Shown in pieces: positions 31,560 through 45,403 of a stretch of 64,000 bases of DNA. Source of the DNA: Chrysopilus asiliformis (Eukaryota; Arthropoda; Insecta; Diptera; Rhagionidae). Each line of letters begins with the position of its first letter. Positions within the stretch are counted from its first letter, which is position 1. Location of the stretch: NCBI GenBank assembly GCA_964034945.1, contig OZ035960.1:46913002-46977001 (forward strand). The letters are read 5' to 3'. Position numbers and translations under genes: made by a program. Below the pieces are notes generated by a model. That model saw only the letters and a list, made by a program, of their open reading frames with translations, was not told the origin of the DNA and did no database searches.

Positions 31560-33585
31560 GGCATCGTGCACGGGCATCGTGCATGGGCATCATCGTGCAT
31601 GGGCATCGTGCACGGGCATCGTGCACGGGCATCGTGCATGGGCATCGTGCATGGGCATCGTGCACGGGCATCGTGCATGGGCATCGTGCACGGGCATCGT
31701 GCATGGGCACCGTGCACGGGCATCGTGCATGGGCATCGTGCACGGGTATCGTGCATGGGCATCGTGCACGGGAATCATGCACGGGCATCGTGCACGGGCA
31801 TCGTGCATGGGCATCGTGCATGGGCATCGTGCACGGGCATCATGCACGGGCATCGTGCACGGGCATCGTGCACGGGCATCGTGCCTGGGCATCGTGCACG
31901 GGAATCATGCACCGGCATCGTGCATGGACATCGTGCACGGGCATCGTGCACGGGCATCGTGCACGGGCATCCATGCACGATGCCGGTGCATGATTCCCGT
32001 GCACGATGCCCAGGCACGATGCCCGTGCACGATGCCCATGCACGATGCCCGTGCACGATGCCCATGCACGATGCCCGTGCACGATGCCCATGCACGATGC
32101 CCGTGCACGATACCCATGCACGATGCCCGTGCACGATGCCCATGCACGATGCCCATGCACGATGCCCGTGCACGATGCCCATGCACGATGCCCGTGCACG
32201 ACGCCCATCGTGCATGGGCATCGTGCATGGGTATCGTGCACGGGCATCGTGCGCATGGGTATCGTGCACGGGCATCGTGCACGGGCATCGTGCACGGGCA
32301 TCGTGCATGGGCATCGTGCATGGGCGTCGTGCACGGGCATCGTGCATGGGCATCGTACACGGGCATCGTGCATGGCCATCGTGCACGGGCATATTCGATC
32401 TACAAAAGGTCCAAAAAAAACTATCGTGCACGGGCATCGTGCACGGGCATCGTGCATGGGCATCGTGCATGGGCATCGTGCACGGGCATCGTGCATGGGT
32501 ATCGTGCACGGGCATCGTGCACGGGCATCGTGCATGGGCATCGTGCACGGGCATCGTGCACGGGCATCGTGCACGGGCATCGTGCATCGTGCACGGGCAT
32601 CGTGCATGGGCATCGGGCACGGGCATCGTGCACGGGCATCGTGCACGGGCATCGTGCATGGGCATCGTGGGCATCGTGCATGGGCATCGTGCATGGGCAT
32701 CGTGCACGGGTATCGTGCATGGGCATCGTGCACGGGCATCGTGCATGGGTATCGTGCACCGTGCACGGGCATCGTGCATGAGCATCGTGCATGGGCATCG
32801 TGGGCATCGTGCATGGGCATCGTGCACGGGCATCGTGCATGGCCATCGTGCACGGGCATCGTGCACGGGCATCGTGCACGGGGATCGTGCACGGGCATCG
32901 TGCATGGGCATCGTGCACGGGCATCGTGCACGGGCATCGTGCACGGGCATCGTGCACGGGCATCGTGCACGGGCATCGTGCACGGGGATCGTGCACGGGC
33001 ATCGTGCATGGGCATCGTGCACGGGCATCGTGCACGGGCATCGTGCACGGGCATCGTGCATCGTGCACGGGCATCGTGCATGGGCATCGGGCACGGGCAT
33101 CGTGCACGGGCATCGTGCACGGGCATCGTGCATGGGCATCGTGCATGGGCATCGTGCACGGGCATCGTGCACGGGCATCGTGCATCGTGCACGGGCATCG
33201 TGCACGGGCATCGTGCACGGGCATCTTGCACGGGCATCGTGCATGGGCATCGGGCACGGGCATCGTGCACGGGCATCGTGCACGGGCATCGTGCATGGGC
33301 ATCGTGCATGGGCATCGTGCACGGGCATCGTGCACGGGCATCGTGCACGGGCATCGTGCATGGGCATCGTGCACGGGTATCGTGCATGGGCATCGTGCAC
33401 GGGCATCGTGCATGGGCATCGTGCATGGGCATCGTGCACGGGCATCGTGCATGGGCATCGTGCACGGGCATCGTGCATGGGTATCGTGCACCGTGCACGG
33501 GCATCGTGCATGAGCATCGTGCACGGGCATCGTGCATGGGCATCGTGCACGGGCATCGTGCATGGGCATCGTGCACGGGCATCGT
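31560..33585. repeat. 13-bp satellite array, unit 1 (2.0 kb)
   Basis: Repeats of GGGCATCGTGCAC and GGGCATCGTGCAT. The orientation flips at about 31971 and flips back at about 32206, making a palindrome. A 30-base non-repeat insert starting ATTCGATCTAC lies at 32394. Because 13 is not a multiple of 3 and the unit has no stop in any frame, long open frames appear on both strands; they have no coding meaning. Confidence 0.95.
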
Positions 33586-33910
33586 AAATTACAGGCCAGT
33601 ATTTTTCAAGTAGGGGAAGCCGGGGCTAGTATTAACAAAATTTGGAAATTGGGTCATATTTTTTTAACAAGTAATATTTTTGATATTGTGTTTATATCAT
33701 GAAGGATAGGGACGCTTTTAAAAAATGTTAAATAATTTAAAGGAAGTAAAATTTTCCACATTTTTTGTTTTACCGGTTCTTGAGTATCTCTTTTGATATT
33801 TAAAAAAATTAAGTTTATCAAAAATTTCTCGAAAACTAAGGTAAAATACCCAGATCTGAGCCCCCTTAAGCCTTTTTTTCACTTCATACCATCTTTTGTC
33901 TTCCGTATAC

Positions 33911-34229
33911 TTATAGATTTTTTCCCGGAAAATTTGGAGAAAAGGATAATCACGTTATCCTTACAGGACCTTCCGTTATCCTTACTGACTTTTTAATGAC
34001 AGATTCGGATTCAGCGACCCCAAAAACCCCCAGAATAGATTTTTTCCCGGAAAATTTGGAGAAAAGGATAATCACGTTATCCTTACAGGACCTTCCGTTA
34101 TCCTTACTGACTTTTTAATGACAGATTCGGATTCAGCGACCCCAAAAACCCCCAGAATAGATTTTTTTCCGGAAAATTTGGAGAAAAGGATAATCACGTT
34201 ATCCTTACAGGACCTTCCGTTATCCTTAC
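33911..34229. repeat. 122-bp satellite, three units, unit 2
   Basis: Same unit as 1-697, followed by the same tail to about 34395. It replaces the right part of the TA-flanked MITE. Confidence 0.92.
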
Positions 34230-34716
34230 AAGGACGAAGTAGTGAAAATATTGTATTGTCATCGGACTTATATAAGTGTGCAAAATTTCAAGTCAATCGG
34301 ACAAGTGGAAGTGGGTCAAAATTTGATTGCAAGATTTGACCCCGACAAACAGACAAACAGACAAGATAGCGAGCTAAATAAAAGCTTTTAAAAAATAAAT
34401 TTCCTGTATAAAAATATTATTTGTCACATTTTTTTTGAAACTGAATATTGCAGAATAAAGTTTTGTGTTGATCACGACTAATATTTTTTTTATAATGAAC
34501 AGTAAAATTTCAGAAAAATCGGACTTACGGTTTGCCAAAAAAAAAAAAATTTTTTTTTTCAGAATAAAATAATACTTCTATTTTTTTTTTCAAGAGAATG
34601 GATTTTAGGGAACTAAAAATTTTCCCCGACTTAAGATTCGTGATAATCTACTTATCAGCCAAATCGGAGCAGACGCCGATTTCACATGCTTATCCGCCTA
34701 AGATAGCAATCCCCCT

Positions 34717-35049
34717 TTGAGGGGAATTATCCCCTTTTCGGACTTGGCTATCCCCCACATCCCCCTGAACAATCCACCTTTTTTCCAAGATTTATTTATG
34801 AAAGGAACGCAATTTTTCGAGTTTTCGGCTATTGTCAAATACGCGTTCGCTCTGCCAGGAACATCAGCACCAGTCGAACGTGTTTTCTCGGCGATCAATA
34901 AAATTTGGACAACGGAAAAGACTCGTTTACAAGTTAAAACTCTTAAATCGATTCTTTTTACCAAAAACAATAACAATCTCAGCTGTTTGGAGTTTTTCGA
35001 TTATTTGAAAAAGGACAAAGATATGTTGAAACAAATCTCTTCTCAAGAA
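34717..35049 (+). pseudogene. hAT transposase C-terminal fragment, unit 2
   Basis: Protein-identical to the copy in unit 1; runs into the 13-bp array at 35050. Confidence 0.85.
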
Positions 35050-35449
35050 GGCATCGTGCACGGGCATCGTGCACGGGCATCGTGCCTGGGCATCGTGCAC
35101 GGGAATCATGCACGGGCATCGTGCATGGACATCGTGCACGGGTATCGTGCATGGGCACCGTGCACGGGCATCGTGCATGGGCATCGTGCACGGGTATCGT
35201 GCATGGGCATCGTGCACGGGAATCATGCACGGGCATCGTGCACGGGCATCGTGCACGGGAATCATACACGGGCATCGTGCATGGACATCGTGCACGGGCA
35301 TCGTGCACGGGCATCGTGCACGGGTATCGTGCATGGGCGCATCATGCACGGGCATCGTGCATGGGCATCGTGCACGGGCATCGTGCACGGGCACCGTGCA
35401 TGGGCATCGTGCACGGGCATCGTGCATGGGCATCGTGCATGGGCATCGT
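35050..35449. repeat. 13-bp satellite array, unit 2 (400 bp)
   Basis: Single orientation; includes variants GGAATCATGCAC and GGACATCGTGCAC. Near-identical to the array of unit 4. Confidence 0.95.
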
Positions 35450-36472
35450 AAATTACAGGCCAGTATTTTTCAAGTAGGGGAAGCCGGGGCTAGTATTAAC
35501 AAAATTTGGAAATTGGGTCATATTTTTTTAACAAGTAATATTTTTGATATTGTGTTTATATCATGAAGGATAGGGACGCTTTTAAAAAATGTTAAATAAT
35601 TTAAAGGAAGTAAAATTTTCCACATTTTTTGTTTTACCGGTTCTTGAGTATCTCTTTTGATATTTAAAAAAATTAAGTTTATCAAAAATTTCTCGAAAAC
35701 TAGGGTGAAATACCCAGATCTGAGCCCCCTTAAGCCTTTTTTTCACTTCATACCATCTTTTCTTTGTCTTCCGTATACTTTCTGAGAAACTTATACTTAC
35801 TGGTCGAAAGTATGGAATGTTTAAATTAAATTAACATATACATATTCCTCAACAATTTGGATAAAAAAAAGAAATTATGTGTAAATGTGGAAATTATCCC
35901 AAAATCCATTTCTGAGCCCCCCGTATTAAATTAAGTACGCCTAGTAACTTATAGAAATAAGAATTGAATTCAAAGAATAATTGGTTTCATCGCGTTGTGA
36001 AATGTGGTTTAATCGGCTCAATCGCGCACAATTCTTGTTTTAGCCGGAAAATTAACAGGGGTGCTCAGAACTGGTGCCGGGACTCAGATCTGGATACTTT
36101 ACCCTATGCGTTTTAGGAAAAATGAACATATAACCATATTCAAAGAAAAATAAATTTCCTGTATAAAAATATTATTTGTCACATTTTTTTTGAAACTGAA
36201 TATTGCAGAATAAAGTTTTGTGTTGATCACGACTAATATTTTTTTTTATAATGAACAGTAAAATTTCAGAAAAATCGGACTTACGGTTTGCCAAAAAAAA
36301 AAAAAATTTTTTTTTAAGAATAAAATAATACTTCTATTTTTTTTTTCAAGAGAATGGATTTTAGGGAACTAAAAATTTTCCCCGACTTAAGATTCGTGAT
36401 AATCTACTTATCAGCCAAATCGGAGCAGATGCCGATTTCACATGCTTATCCGCCTAAGGTAGCAATCCCCCT

Positions 36473-36805
36473 TTGAGGGGAATTATCCCCTTTTCGGACT
36501 TGGCTATCCCCCACATCCCCCTGAACAATCCACCTTTTTTCCAAGATTTATTTATGAAAGGAACGCAATTTTTCGAGTTTTCGGCTATTGTCAAATACGC
36601 GTTCGCTCTGCCAGGAACATCAGCACCAGTCGAACGTGTTTTCTCGGCGATCAATAAAATTTGGACAACGGAAAAGACTCGTTTACAAGTTAAAACTCTT
36701 AAATCGATTCTTTTTACCAAAAACAATAACAATCTCAGCTGTTTGGAGTTTTTCGATTATTTGAAAAAGGACAAAGATATGTTGAAACAAATCTCTTCTC
36801 AAGAA
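36473..36805 (+). pseudogene. hAT transposase C-terminal fragment, unit 3
   Basis: Protein-identical to unit 1; opens into the array at 36806. Confidence 0.85.
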
Positions 36806-39043
36806 GGCATCGTGCACGGGCATCGTGCACGGGCATCGTGCATGGGTATCGTGCACGGGCATCCTGCACGGGCATCGTGCATGGGCATCGTGCACGGGCA
36901 TCGTGCCTGGGCATCGTGCACGGGAATCATGCACGGGCATCGTGCATGGACATCGTGCACGGGCATCGTGCACGGGCATCGTGCACGGGTATCGTGCATG
37001 GGCATCATGCACGGGCATCGTGCATGGGCATCATCGTGCATGGGCATCGTGCACGGGCATCGTGCACGGGCATCGTGCATGGGCATCGTGCATGGGCATC
37101 GTGCACGGGCATCGTGCATGGGCATCGTGCATGGGCATCGTGCACGGGCACCGTGCACGGGCATCGTGCACGGGTATCGTGCATGGGCATCATGCACGGG
37201 CATCGTGCATGGGCATCATGCACGGGCATCGTGCATGGGCACCGTGCACGGGCATCGTGCATGGGCATCGTGCACGGGTATCGTGCATGGGCATCGTGCA
37301 CGGGAATCATGCACGGGCATCGTGCACGGGCATCGTGCATGGGCATCGTGCATGGGCATCGTGCACGGGCATCATGCACGGGCATCGTGCACGGGCATCG
37401 TGCACGGGCATCGTGCCTGGGCATCGTGCACGGGAATCATGCACCGGCATCGTGCATGGACATCGTGCACGGGCATCGTGCACGGGCATCGTGCACGGGC
37501 ATCCATGCACGATGCCGGTGCATGATTCCCGTGCACGATGCCCAGGCACGATGCCCGTGCACGATGCCCATGCACGATGCCCGTGCACGATGCCCATGCA
37601 CGATGCCCGTGCACGATGGGCATCGTGCATGGGCATCGTGCATGGGCATCGTGCACGGGCATCGTGCACGGGCATCGTGCACGGGCATCGTGCACCGTGC
37701 ACGGGCATCGTGCATGAGCATCGTGCATGGGCATCGTGGACGTCGTGCATGGGCATCGTGCATGAGCATCGTGCATGGCCATCGTGCACGGGCATATTCG
37801 ATCTACAAAAGGTCCAAAAAAAACTATCGTGCACGGGCATCGTGCACGGGCATCGTGCATGGGCATCGTGCATGGGCATCGTGCACGGGCATCGTGCATG
37901 GGTATCGTGCACGGGCATCGTGCACGGGCATCGTGCATGGGCATCGTGCACGGGCATCGTGCACGGGCATCGTGCACGGGCATCGTGCACGGGCATCGTG
38001 CATCGTGCACGGGCATCGTGCATGGGCATCGGGCACGGGCATCGTGCACGGGCATCGTGCACGGGCATCGTGCATGGGCATCGTGGGCATCGTGCATGGG
38101 CATCGTGCATGGGCATCGTGCACGGGCATCGTGCATGGGCATCGTGCACGGGCATCGTGGGCATCGTGCATGGGCATCGTGCATGGGCATCGTGCACGGG
38201 TATCGTGCACCGTGCACGGGCATCGTGCATGAGCATCGTGCATGGGCATCGTGGGCATCGTGCATGGGCATCGTGCACGGGCATCGTGCATGGCCATCGT
38301 GCACGGGCATCGTGCACGGGCATCGTGCACGGGGATCGTGCACGGGCATCGTGCATGGGCATCGTGCACGGGCATCGTGCACGGGCATCGTGCACGGGCA
38401 TCGTGCACGGGCATCGTGCACGGGCATCGTGCACGGGGATCGTGCACGGGCATCGTGCATGGGCATCGTGCACGGGCATCGTGCACGGGCATCGTGCACG
38501 GGCATCGTGCATCGTGCACGGGCATCGTGCATGGGCATCGGGCACGGGCATCGTGCACGGGCATCGTGCACGGGCATCGTGCATGGGCATCGTGCATGGG
38601 CATCGTGCACGGGCATCGTGCATCGTGCACGGGCATCGTGCATCGTGCACGGGCATCGTGCACGGGCATCGTGCACGGGCATCTTGCACGGGCATCGTGC
38701 ATGGGCATCGGGCACGGGCATCGTGCACGGGCATCGTGCACGGGCATCGTGCATGGGCATCGTGCATGGGCATCGTGCACGGGCATCGTGCACGGGCATC
38801 GTGCACGGGCATCGTGCATGGGCATCGTGCACGGGTATCGTGCATGGGCATCGTGCACGGGCATCGTGCATGGGCATCGTGCATGGGCATCGTGCACGGG
38901 CATCGTGCATGGGCATCGTGCACGGGCATCGTGCATGGGTATCGTGCACCGTGCACGGGCATCGTGCATGAGCATCGTGCACGGGCATCGTGCATGGGCA
39001 TCGTGCACGGGCATCGTGCATGGGCATCGTGCACGGGCATCGT
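36806..39043. repeat. 13-bp satellite array, unit 3 (2.2 kb)
   Basis: Has the same palindromic flip as unit 1 (about 37503 to 37617, shorter inverted part) and the same 30-base insert (about 37797), so units 1 and 3 share an ancestor that already had both. Confidence 0.95.
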
Positions 39044-39367
39044 AAATTACAGGCCAGTATTTTTCAAGTAGGGGAAGCCGGGGCTAGTATTAACAAAATT
39101 TGGAAATTGGGTCATATTTTTTTAACAAGTAATATTTTTGATATTGTGTTTATATCATGAAGGATAGGGACGCTTTTAAAAAATGTTAAATAATTTAAAG
39201 GAAGTAAAATTTTCCACATTTTTTGTTTTACCGGTTCTTGAGTATCTCTTTTGATATTTAAAAAAATTAAGTTTATCAAAAATTTCTCGAAAACTAAGGT
39301 AAAATACCCAGATCTGAGCCCCCTTAAGCCTTTTTTTCACTTCATACCATCTTTTGTCTTCCGTATA

Positions 39368-39808
39368 CTTATAGATTTTTTCCCGGAAAATTTGGAGAAA
39401 AGGATAATCACGTTATCCTTACAGGACCTTCCGTTATCCTTACTGACTTTTTAATGACAGATTCGGATTCAGCGACCCCAAAAACCCCCAGAATAGATTT
39501 TTTCCCGGAAAATTTGGAGAAAAGGATAATCACGTTATCCTTACAGGACCTTCCGTTATCCTTACTGACTTTTTAATGACAGATTCGGATTCAGCGACCC
39601 CAAAAACCCCCAGAATAGATTTTTTTCCGGAAAATTTGGAGAAAAGGATAATCACGTTATCCTTACAGGACCTTCCGTTATCCTTACTGACTTTTTAATG
39701 ACAGATTCGGATTCAGCGACCCCAAAAACCCCCAGAATAGATTTTTTTCCGGAAAATTTGGAGAAAAGGATAATCACGTTATCCTTACAGGACCTTCCGT
39801 TATCCTTA
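39368..39808. repeat. 122-bp satellite, four units, unit 4
   Basis: One repeat more than in unit 2; same junctions with the cut MITE and the same tail. Confidence 0.92.
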
Positions 39809-40295
39809 CAAGGACGAAGTAGTGAAAATATTGTATTGTCATCGGACTTATATAAGTGTGCAAAATTTCAAGTCAATCGGACAAGTGGAAGTGGGTCAAA
39901 ATTTGATTGCAAGATTTGACCCCGACAAACAGACAAACAGACAAGATAGCGAGCTAAATAAAAGCTTTTAAAAAATAAATTTCCTGTATAAAAATATTAT
40001 TTGTCACATTTTTTTTGAAACTGAATATTGCAGAATAAAGTTTTGTGTTGATCACGACTAATATTTTTTTTATAATGAACAGTAAAATTTCAGAAAAATC
40101 GGACTTACGGTTTGCCAAAAAAAAAAAAATTTTTTTTTTCAGAATAAAATAATACTTCTATTTTTTTTTCAAGAGAATGGATTTTAGGGAACTAAAAATT
40201 TTCCCCGACTTAAGATTCGTGATAATCTACTTATCAGCCAAATCGGAGCAGACGCCGATTTCACATGCTTATCCGCCTAAGATAGCAATCCCCCT

Positions 40296-40628
40296 TTGAG
40301 GGGAATTATCCCCTTTTCGGACTTGGCTATCCCCCACATCCCCCTGAACAATCCACCTTTTTTCCAAGATTTATTTATGAAAGGAACGCAATTTTTCGAG
40401 TTTTCGGCTATTGTCAAATACGCGTTCGCTCTGCCAGGAACATCAGCACCAGTCGAACGTGTTTTCTCGGCGATCAATAAAATTTGGACAACGGAAAAGA
40501 CTCGTTTACAAGTTAAAACTCTTAAATCGATTCTTTTTACCAAAAACAATAACAATCTCAGCTGTTTGGAGTTTTTCGATTATTTGAAAAAGGACAAAGA
40601 TATGTTGAAACAAATCTCTTCTCAAGAA
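40296..40628 (+). pseudogene. hAT transposase C-terminal fragment, unit 4
   Basis: Protein-identical to unit 1; opens into the array at 40629. Confidence 0.85.
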
Positions 40629-41028
40629 GGCATCGTGCACGGGCATCGTGCACGGGCATCGTGCCTGGGCATCGTGCACGGGAATCATGCACGGGCATCG
40701 TGCATGGACATCGTGCACGGGTATCGTGCATGGGCACCGTGCACGGGCATCGTGCATGGGCATCGTGCACGGGTATCGTGCATGGGCATCGTGCACGGGA
40801 ATCATGCACGGGCATCGTGCACGGGCATCGTGCACGGGAATCATACACGGGCATCGTGCATGGACATCGTGCACGGGCATCGTGCACGGGCATCGTGCAC
40901 GGGTATCGTGCATGGGCGCATCATGCACGGGCATCGTGCATGGGCATCGTGCACGGGCATCGTGCACGGGCACCGTGCATGGGCATCGTGCACGGGCATC
41001 GTGCATGGGCATCGTGCATGGGCATCGT
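40629..41028. repeat. 13-bp satellite array, unit 4 (400 bp)
   Basis: Same length and same variant order as unit 2, which shows a recent duplication of the whole unit. Confidence 0.95.
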
Positions 41029-42051
41029 AAATTACAGGCCAGTATTTTTCAAGTAGGGGAAGCCGGGGCTAGTATTAACAAAATTTGGAAATTGGGTCAT
41101 ATTTTTTTAACAAGTAATATTTTTGATATTGTGTTTATATCATGAAGGATAGGGACGCTTTTAAAAAATGTTAAATAATTTAAAGGAAGTAAAATTTTCC
41201 ACATTTTTTGTTTTACCGGTTCTTGAGTATCTCTTTTGATATTTAAAAAAATTAAGTTTATCAAAAATTTCTCGAAAACTAGGGTGAAATACCCAGATCT
41301 GAGCCCCCTTAAGCCTTTTTTTCACTTCATACCATCTTTTCTTTGTCTTCCGTATACTTTCTGAGAAACTTATACTTACTGGTCGAAAGTATGGAATGTT
41401 TAAATTAAATTAACATATACATATTCCTCAACAATTTGGATAAAAAAAAGAAATTATGTGTAAATGTGGAAATTATCCCAAAATCCATTTCTGAGCCCCC
41501 CGTATTAAATTAAGTACGCCTAGTAACTTATAGAAATAAGAATTGAATTCAAAGAATAATTGGTTTCATCGCGTTGTGAAATGTGGTTTAATCGGCTCAA
41601 TCGCGCACAATTCTTGTTTTAGCCGGAAAATTAACAGGGGTGCTCAGAACTGGTGCCGGGACTCAGATCTGGATACTTTACCCTATGCGTTTTAGGAAAA
41701 ATGAACATATAACCATATTCAAAGAAAAATAAATTTCCTGTATAAAAATATTATTTGTCACATTTTTTTTGAAACTGAATATTGCAGAATAAAGTTTTGT
41801 GTTGATCACGACTAATATTTTTTTTTATAATGAACAGTAAAATTTCAGAAAAATCGGACTTATGGTTTGCCAAAAAAAAAAAAAATTTTTTTTTAAGAAT
41901 AAAATAATACTTCTATTTTTTTTTTCAAGAGAATGGATTTTAGGGAACTAAAAATTTTCCCCGACTTAAGATTCGTGATAATCTACTTATCAGCCAAATC
42001 GGAGCAGATGCCGATTTCACATGCTTATCCGCCTAAGGTAGCAATCCCCCT

Positions 42052-42384
42052 TTGAGGGGAATTATCCCCTTTTCGGACTTGGCTATCCCCCACATCCCCC
42101 TGAACAATCCACCTTTTTTCCAAGATTTATTTATGAAAGGAACGCAATTTTTCGAGTTTTCGGCTATTGTCAAATACGCGTTCGCTCTGCCAGGAACATC
42201 AGCACCAGTCGAACGTGTTTTCTCGGCGATCAATAAAATTTGGACAACGGAAAAGACTCGTTTACAAGTTAAAACTCTTAAATCGATTCTTTTTACCAAA
42301 AACAATAACAATCTCAGCTGTTTGGAGTTTTTCGATTATTTGAAAAAGGACAAAGATATGTTGAAACAAATCTCTTCTCAAGAA
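42052..42384 (+). pseudogene. hAT transposase C-terminal fragment, unit 5
   Basis: Protein-identical to unit 1; opens into the longest array at 42385. Confidence 0.85.
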
Positions 42385-45075
42385 GGCATCGTGCACGGGC
42401 ATCGTGCATGGGCATCGTGGACGTCGTGCATGGGCATCGTGCACGGGCATCGTGCATGGCCATCGTGCACGGGCATATTCGATCTACAAAATGTCCAAAA
42501 AAAACTATCGTGCACGGGCATCGTGCACGGGCATCGTGCACGGGCATCGTGCATGGGCATCGTGCATGGGCATCGTGCACGGGCATCGTGCATGGGTATC
42601 GTGCACGGGCATCGTGCACGGGCATCGTGCATGGGCATCGTGCACGGGCATCGTGCATGGGCATCGTGCACGGGCATCGTGCATGGGCATCGTGCATGGG
42701 CATCGTGCACGGGCATCGTGCACGGGAATCATGCACGGGCATCGTGCATGGACATCGGGCACGGGCATCGTGCACGGGCATCGTGCACGGGCATCGTGCA
42801 TGGGCATCGTGGGCATCGTGCATGGGCATCGTGCATGGGCATCGTGCACGGGCATCGTGCATGGGCATCGTGCACGGGCATCGTGCATGGGTATCGTGCA
42901 CCGTGCACGGGCATCGTGCATGAGCATCGTGCATGGGCATCGTGGGCATCGTGCATGGGCATCGTGCACGGGCATCGTGCATGGCCATCGTGTATCGTGC
43001 ACCGTGCACGGGCATCGTGCATGAGCATCGTGCATGGGCATCGTGGACGTCGTGCATGGGCATCGTGCACGGGCATCGTGCATGGCCATCGTGCACGGGC
43101 ATCGTGCACGGGCATCGTGCACGGGGATCGTGCACGGGCATCGTGCATGGGCATCGTGCACGGGCATCGTGCACGGGCATCGTGCATGGGCATCGTGCAC
43201 GGGCATCGTGCACGGGCATCGTGCATGGGCATCGTGCACGGGCATCGTGCATAGGCATCGTGCATGGCCATCGTGCACGGGCATCGTGCATGGGCATCGT
43301 GCACGGGCATCGTGCACGGGCATCGTGCATGGGCATCGTGCACGGGCATCGTGCCGGGGATCGTGCACGGGCATCGTGCATGGGCATCGTGCACGGGCAT
43401 CGTGCACGGGCATCGTGCATGGGCATCGTGCACGGGCATCGTGCCGGGGATCGTGCACGGGCATCGTGCATCGTGCACGGGCATCGTGCATGGGCATCGG
43501 GCACGGGCATCGTGCACGGGCATCGTGCACGGGCATCGTGCATGGGCATCGTGCATGGGCATCGTGCACGGGCATCGTGCACGGGCATCGTGCACGGGCA
43601 TCGTGCATGGGCATCGGGCACGGGCATCGTGCACGGGCATCGTGCACGGGCATCGTGCATGGGCATCGTGCATGGGCATCGGGCACGGGCATCGTGCACG
43701 GGCATCGTGCACGGGCATCGTGCACGGGCATCGTGCACGGGCATCGTGCACGTGCATGGGCATCGTGCACGGGCATCGTGCATGGGCATCGTGCACGGGT
43801 ATCGTGCATGGGCATCGTGCACGGGCATCGTGCATGGGCATCGTGCACGGGCATCGTGCATGGGTATCGTGCACCGTGCATGGGCATCGTGCACGGGCAT
43901 CGTGCACGGGGATCGTGCACGGGCATCGTGCACGGGCATCGTGCACGGGCATCGTGCACGGGCATCGTGCATGGGCATCGTGCATGGGCATCGTGCACGG
44001 GCATCGTGCACGGGCATCGTGCACGTGCATGGGCATCGTGCACGGGCATCGTGCATGGGCATCGTGCACGGGTATCGTGCATGGGCATCGTGCACGGGCA
44101 TCGTGCATGGGCATCGTGCATGGGCATCGTGCACGGGCATCGTGCATGGGCATCGTGCACGGGCATCGTGCATGGGTATCGTGCACCGTGCACGGGCATC
44201 GTGCACGGGCATCGTGCACGGGCATCGTGCACGGGGATCGTGCACGGGCATCGTGCACGGGCATCGTGCATGGGCATCGTGCATGGGTATCGTGCACGGG
44301 CATCGTGCGCATGGGTATCGTGCACGGGCATCGTGCACGGGCATCGTGCATGGGCATCGTGCACGAGCATCGTGCACCGCCATCGTGCATGGGTATCGTG
44401 CACGGGCATCGTGCACGGGCATCGTGCACGGGCATCGTGCACGGGCATCGTGCACGGGGATCGTGCACGGGCATCGTGCATGGGCATCGTGCACGGGCAT
44501 CGTGCACGGGCATCGTGCACGGGCATCGTGCATCGTGCACGGGCATCGTGCATGGGCATCGGGCACGGGCATCGTGCACGGGCATCGTGCACGGGCATCG
44601 TGCATGGGCATCGTGCATGGGCATCGTGCACGGGCATCGTGCATCGTGCACGGGCATCGTGCACGGGCATCGTGCACGGGCATCGTGCACGGGCATCGTG
44701 CATGGGCATCGGGCACGGGCATCGTGCACGGGCATCGTGCACGGGCATCGTGCATGGGCATCGTGCATGGGCATCGTGCACGGGCATCGTGCACGGGCAT
44801 CGTGCACGTGCATGGGCATCGTGCACGGGCATCGTGCATGGGCATCGTGCACGGGTATCGTGCATGGGCATCGTGCACGGGCATCGTGCACGGGCATCGT
44901 GCATGGGCATCGTGCATGGGCATCGTGCACGGGCATCGTGCATGGGCATCGTGCACGGGCATCGTGCATGGGTATCGTGCACCGTGCACGGGCATCGTGC
45001 ATGAGCATCGTGCACGGGCATCGTGCATGGGCATCGTGCACGGGCATCGTGCATGGGCATCGTGCACGGGCATCG
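42385..45075. repeat. 13-bp satellite array, unit 5 (2.7 kb)
   Basis: Longest array. No inverted part seen; the 30-base insert is near the left end (about 42477, with one base changed). Contains repeated sub-blocks such as GTGCCGGGGATCG (43352, 43442), so it has grown by block duplication. Confidence 0.95.
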
Positions 45076-45403
45076 TAAATTACAGGCCAGTATTTTTCAA
45101 GTAGGGGAAGCCGGGGCTAGTATTAACAAAATTTGGAAATTGGGTCATATTTTTTTAACAAGTGAAATTTTTTTGATATTGTGTTTATATCATGAAGGAT
45201 AGGGACGCTTTTAAAAAATGTTAAATAATTTAAAGGAAGTAAAATTTTCCACATTTTTTGTTTTACCGGTTCTTGAGTATCTCTTTTGATATTTAAAAAA
45301 ATTAAGTTTATCAAAAATTTCTCGAAAACTAAGGTAAAATACCCAGATCTGAGCCCCCTTAAGCCTTTTTTTCACTTCATACCATCTTTTGTCTTCCGTA
45401 TAC

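Noticed and set aside
31560..33585. CRISPR-like array
   Set aside because: Repeats are 13 bp and directly adjacent, without unique spacers, and the genome is eukaryotic.
31560..45075. Very long open frames on both strands in the 13-bp arrays
   Set aside because: They follow from a 13-base unit without stops in any frame; they overlap each other on both strands and encode only the repeat.
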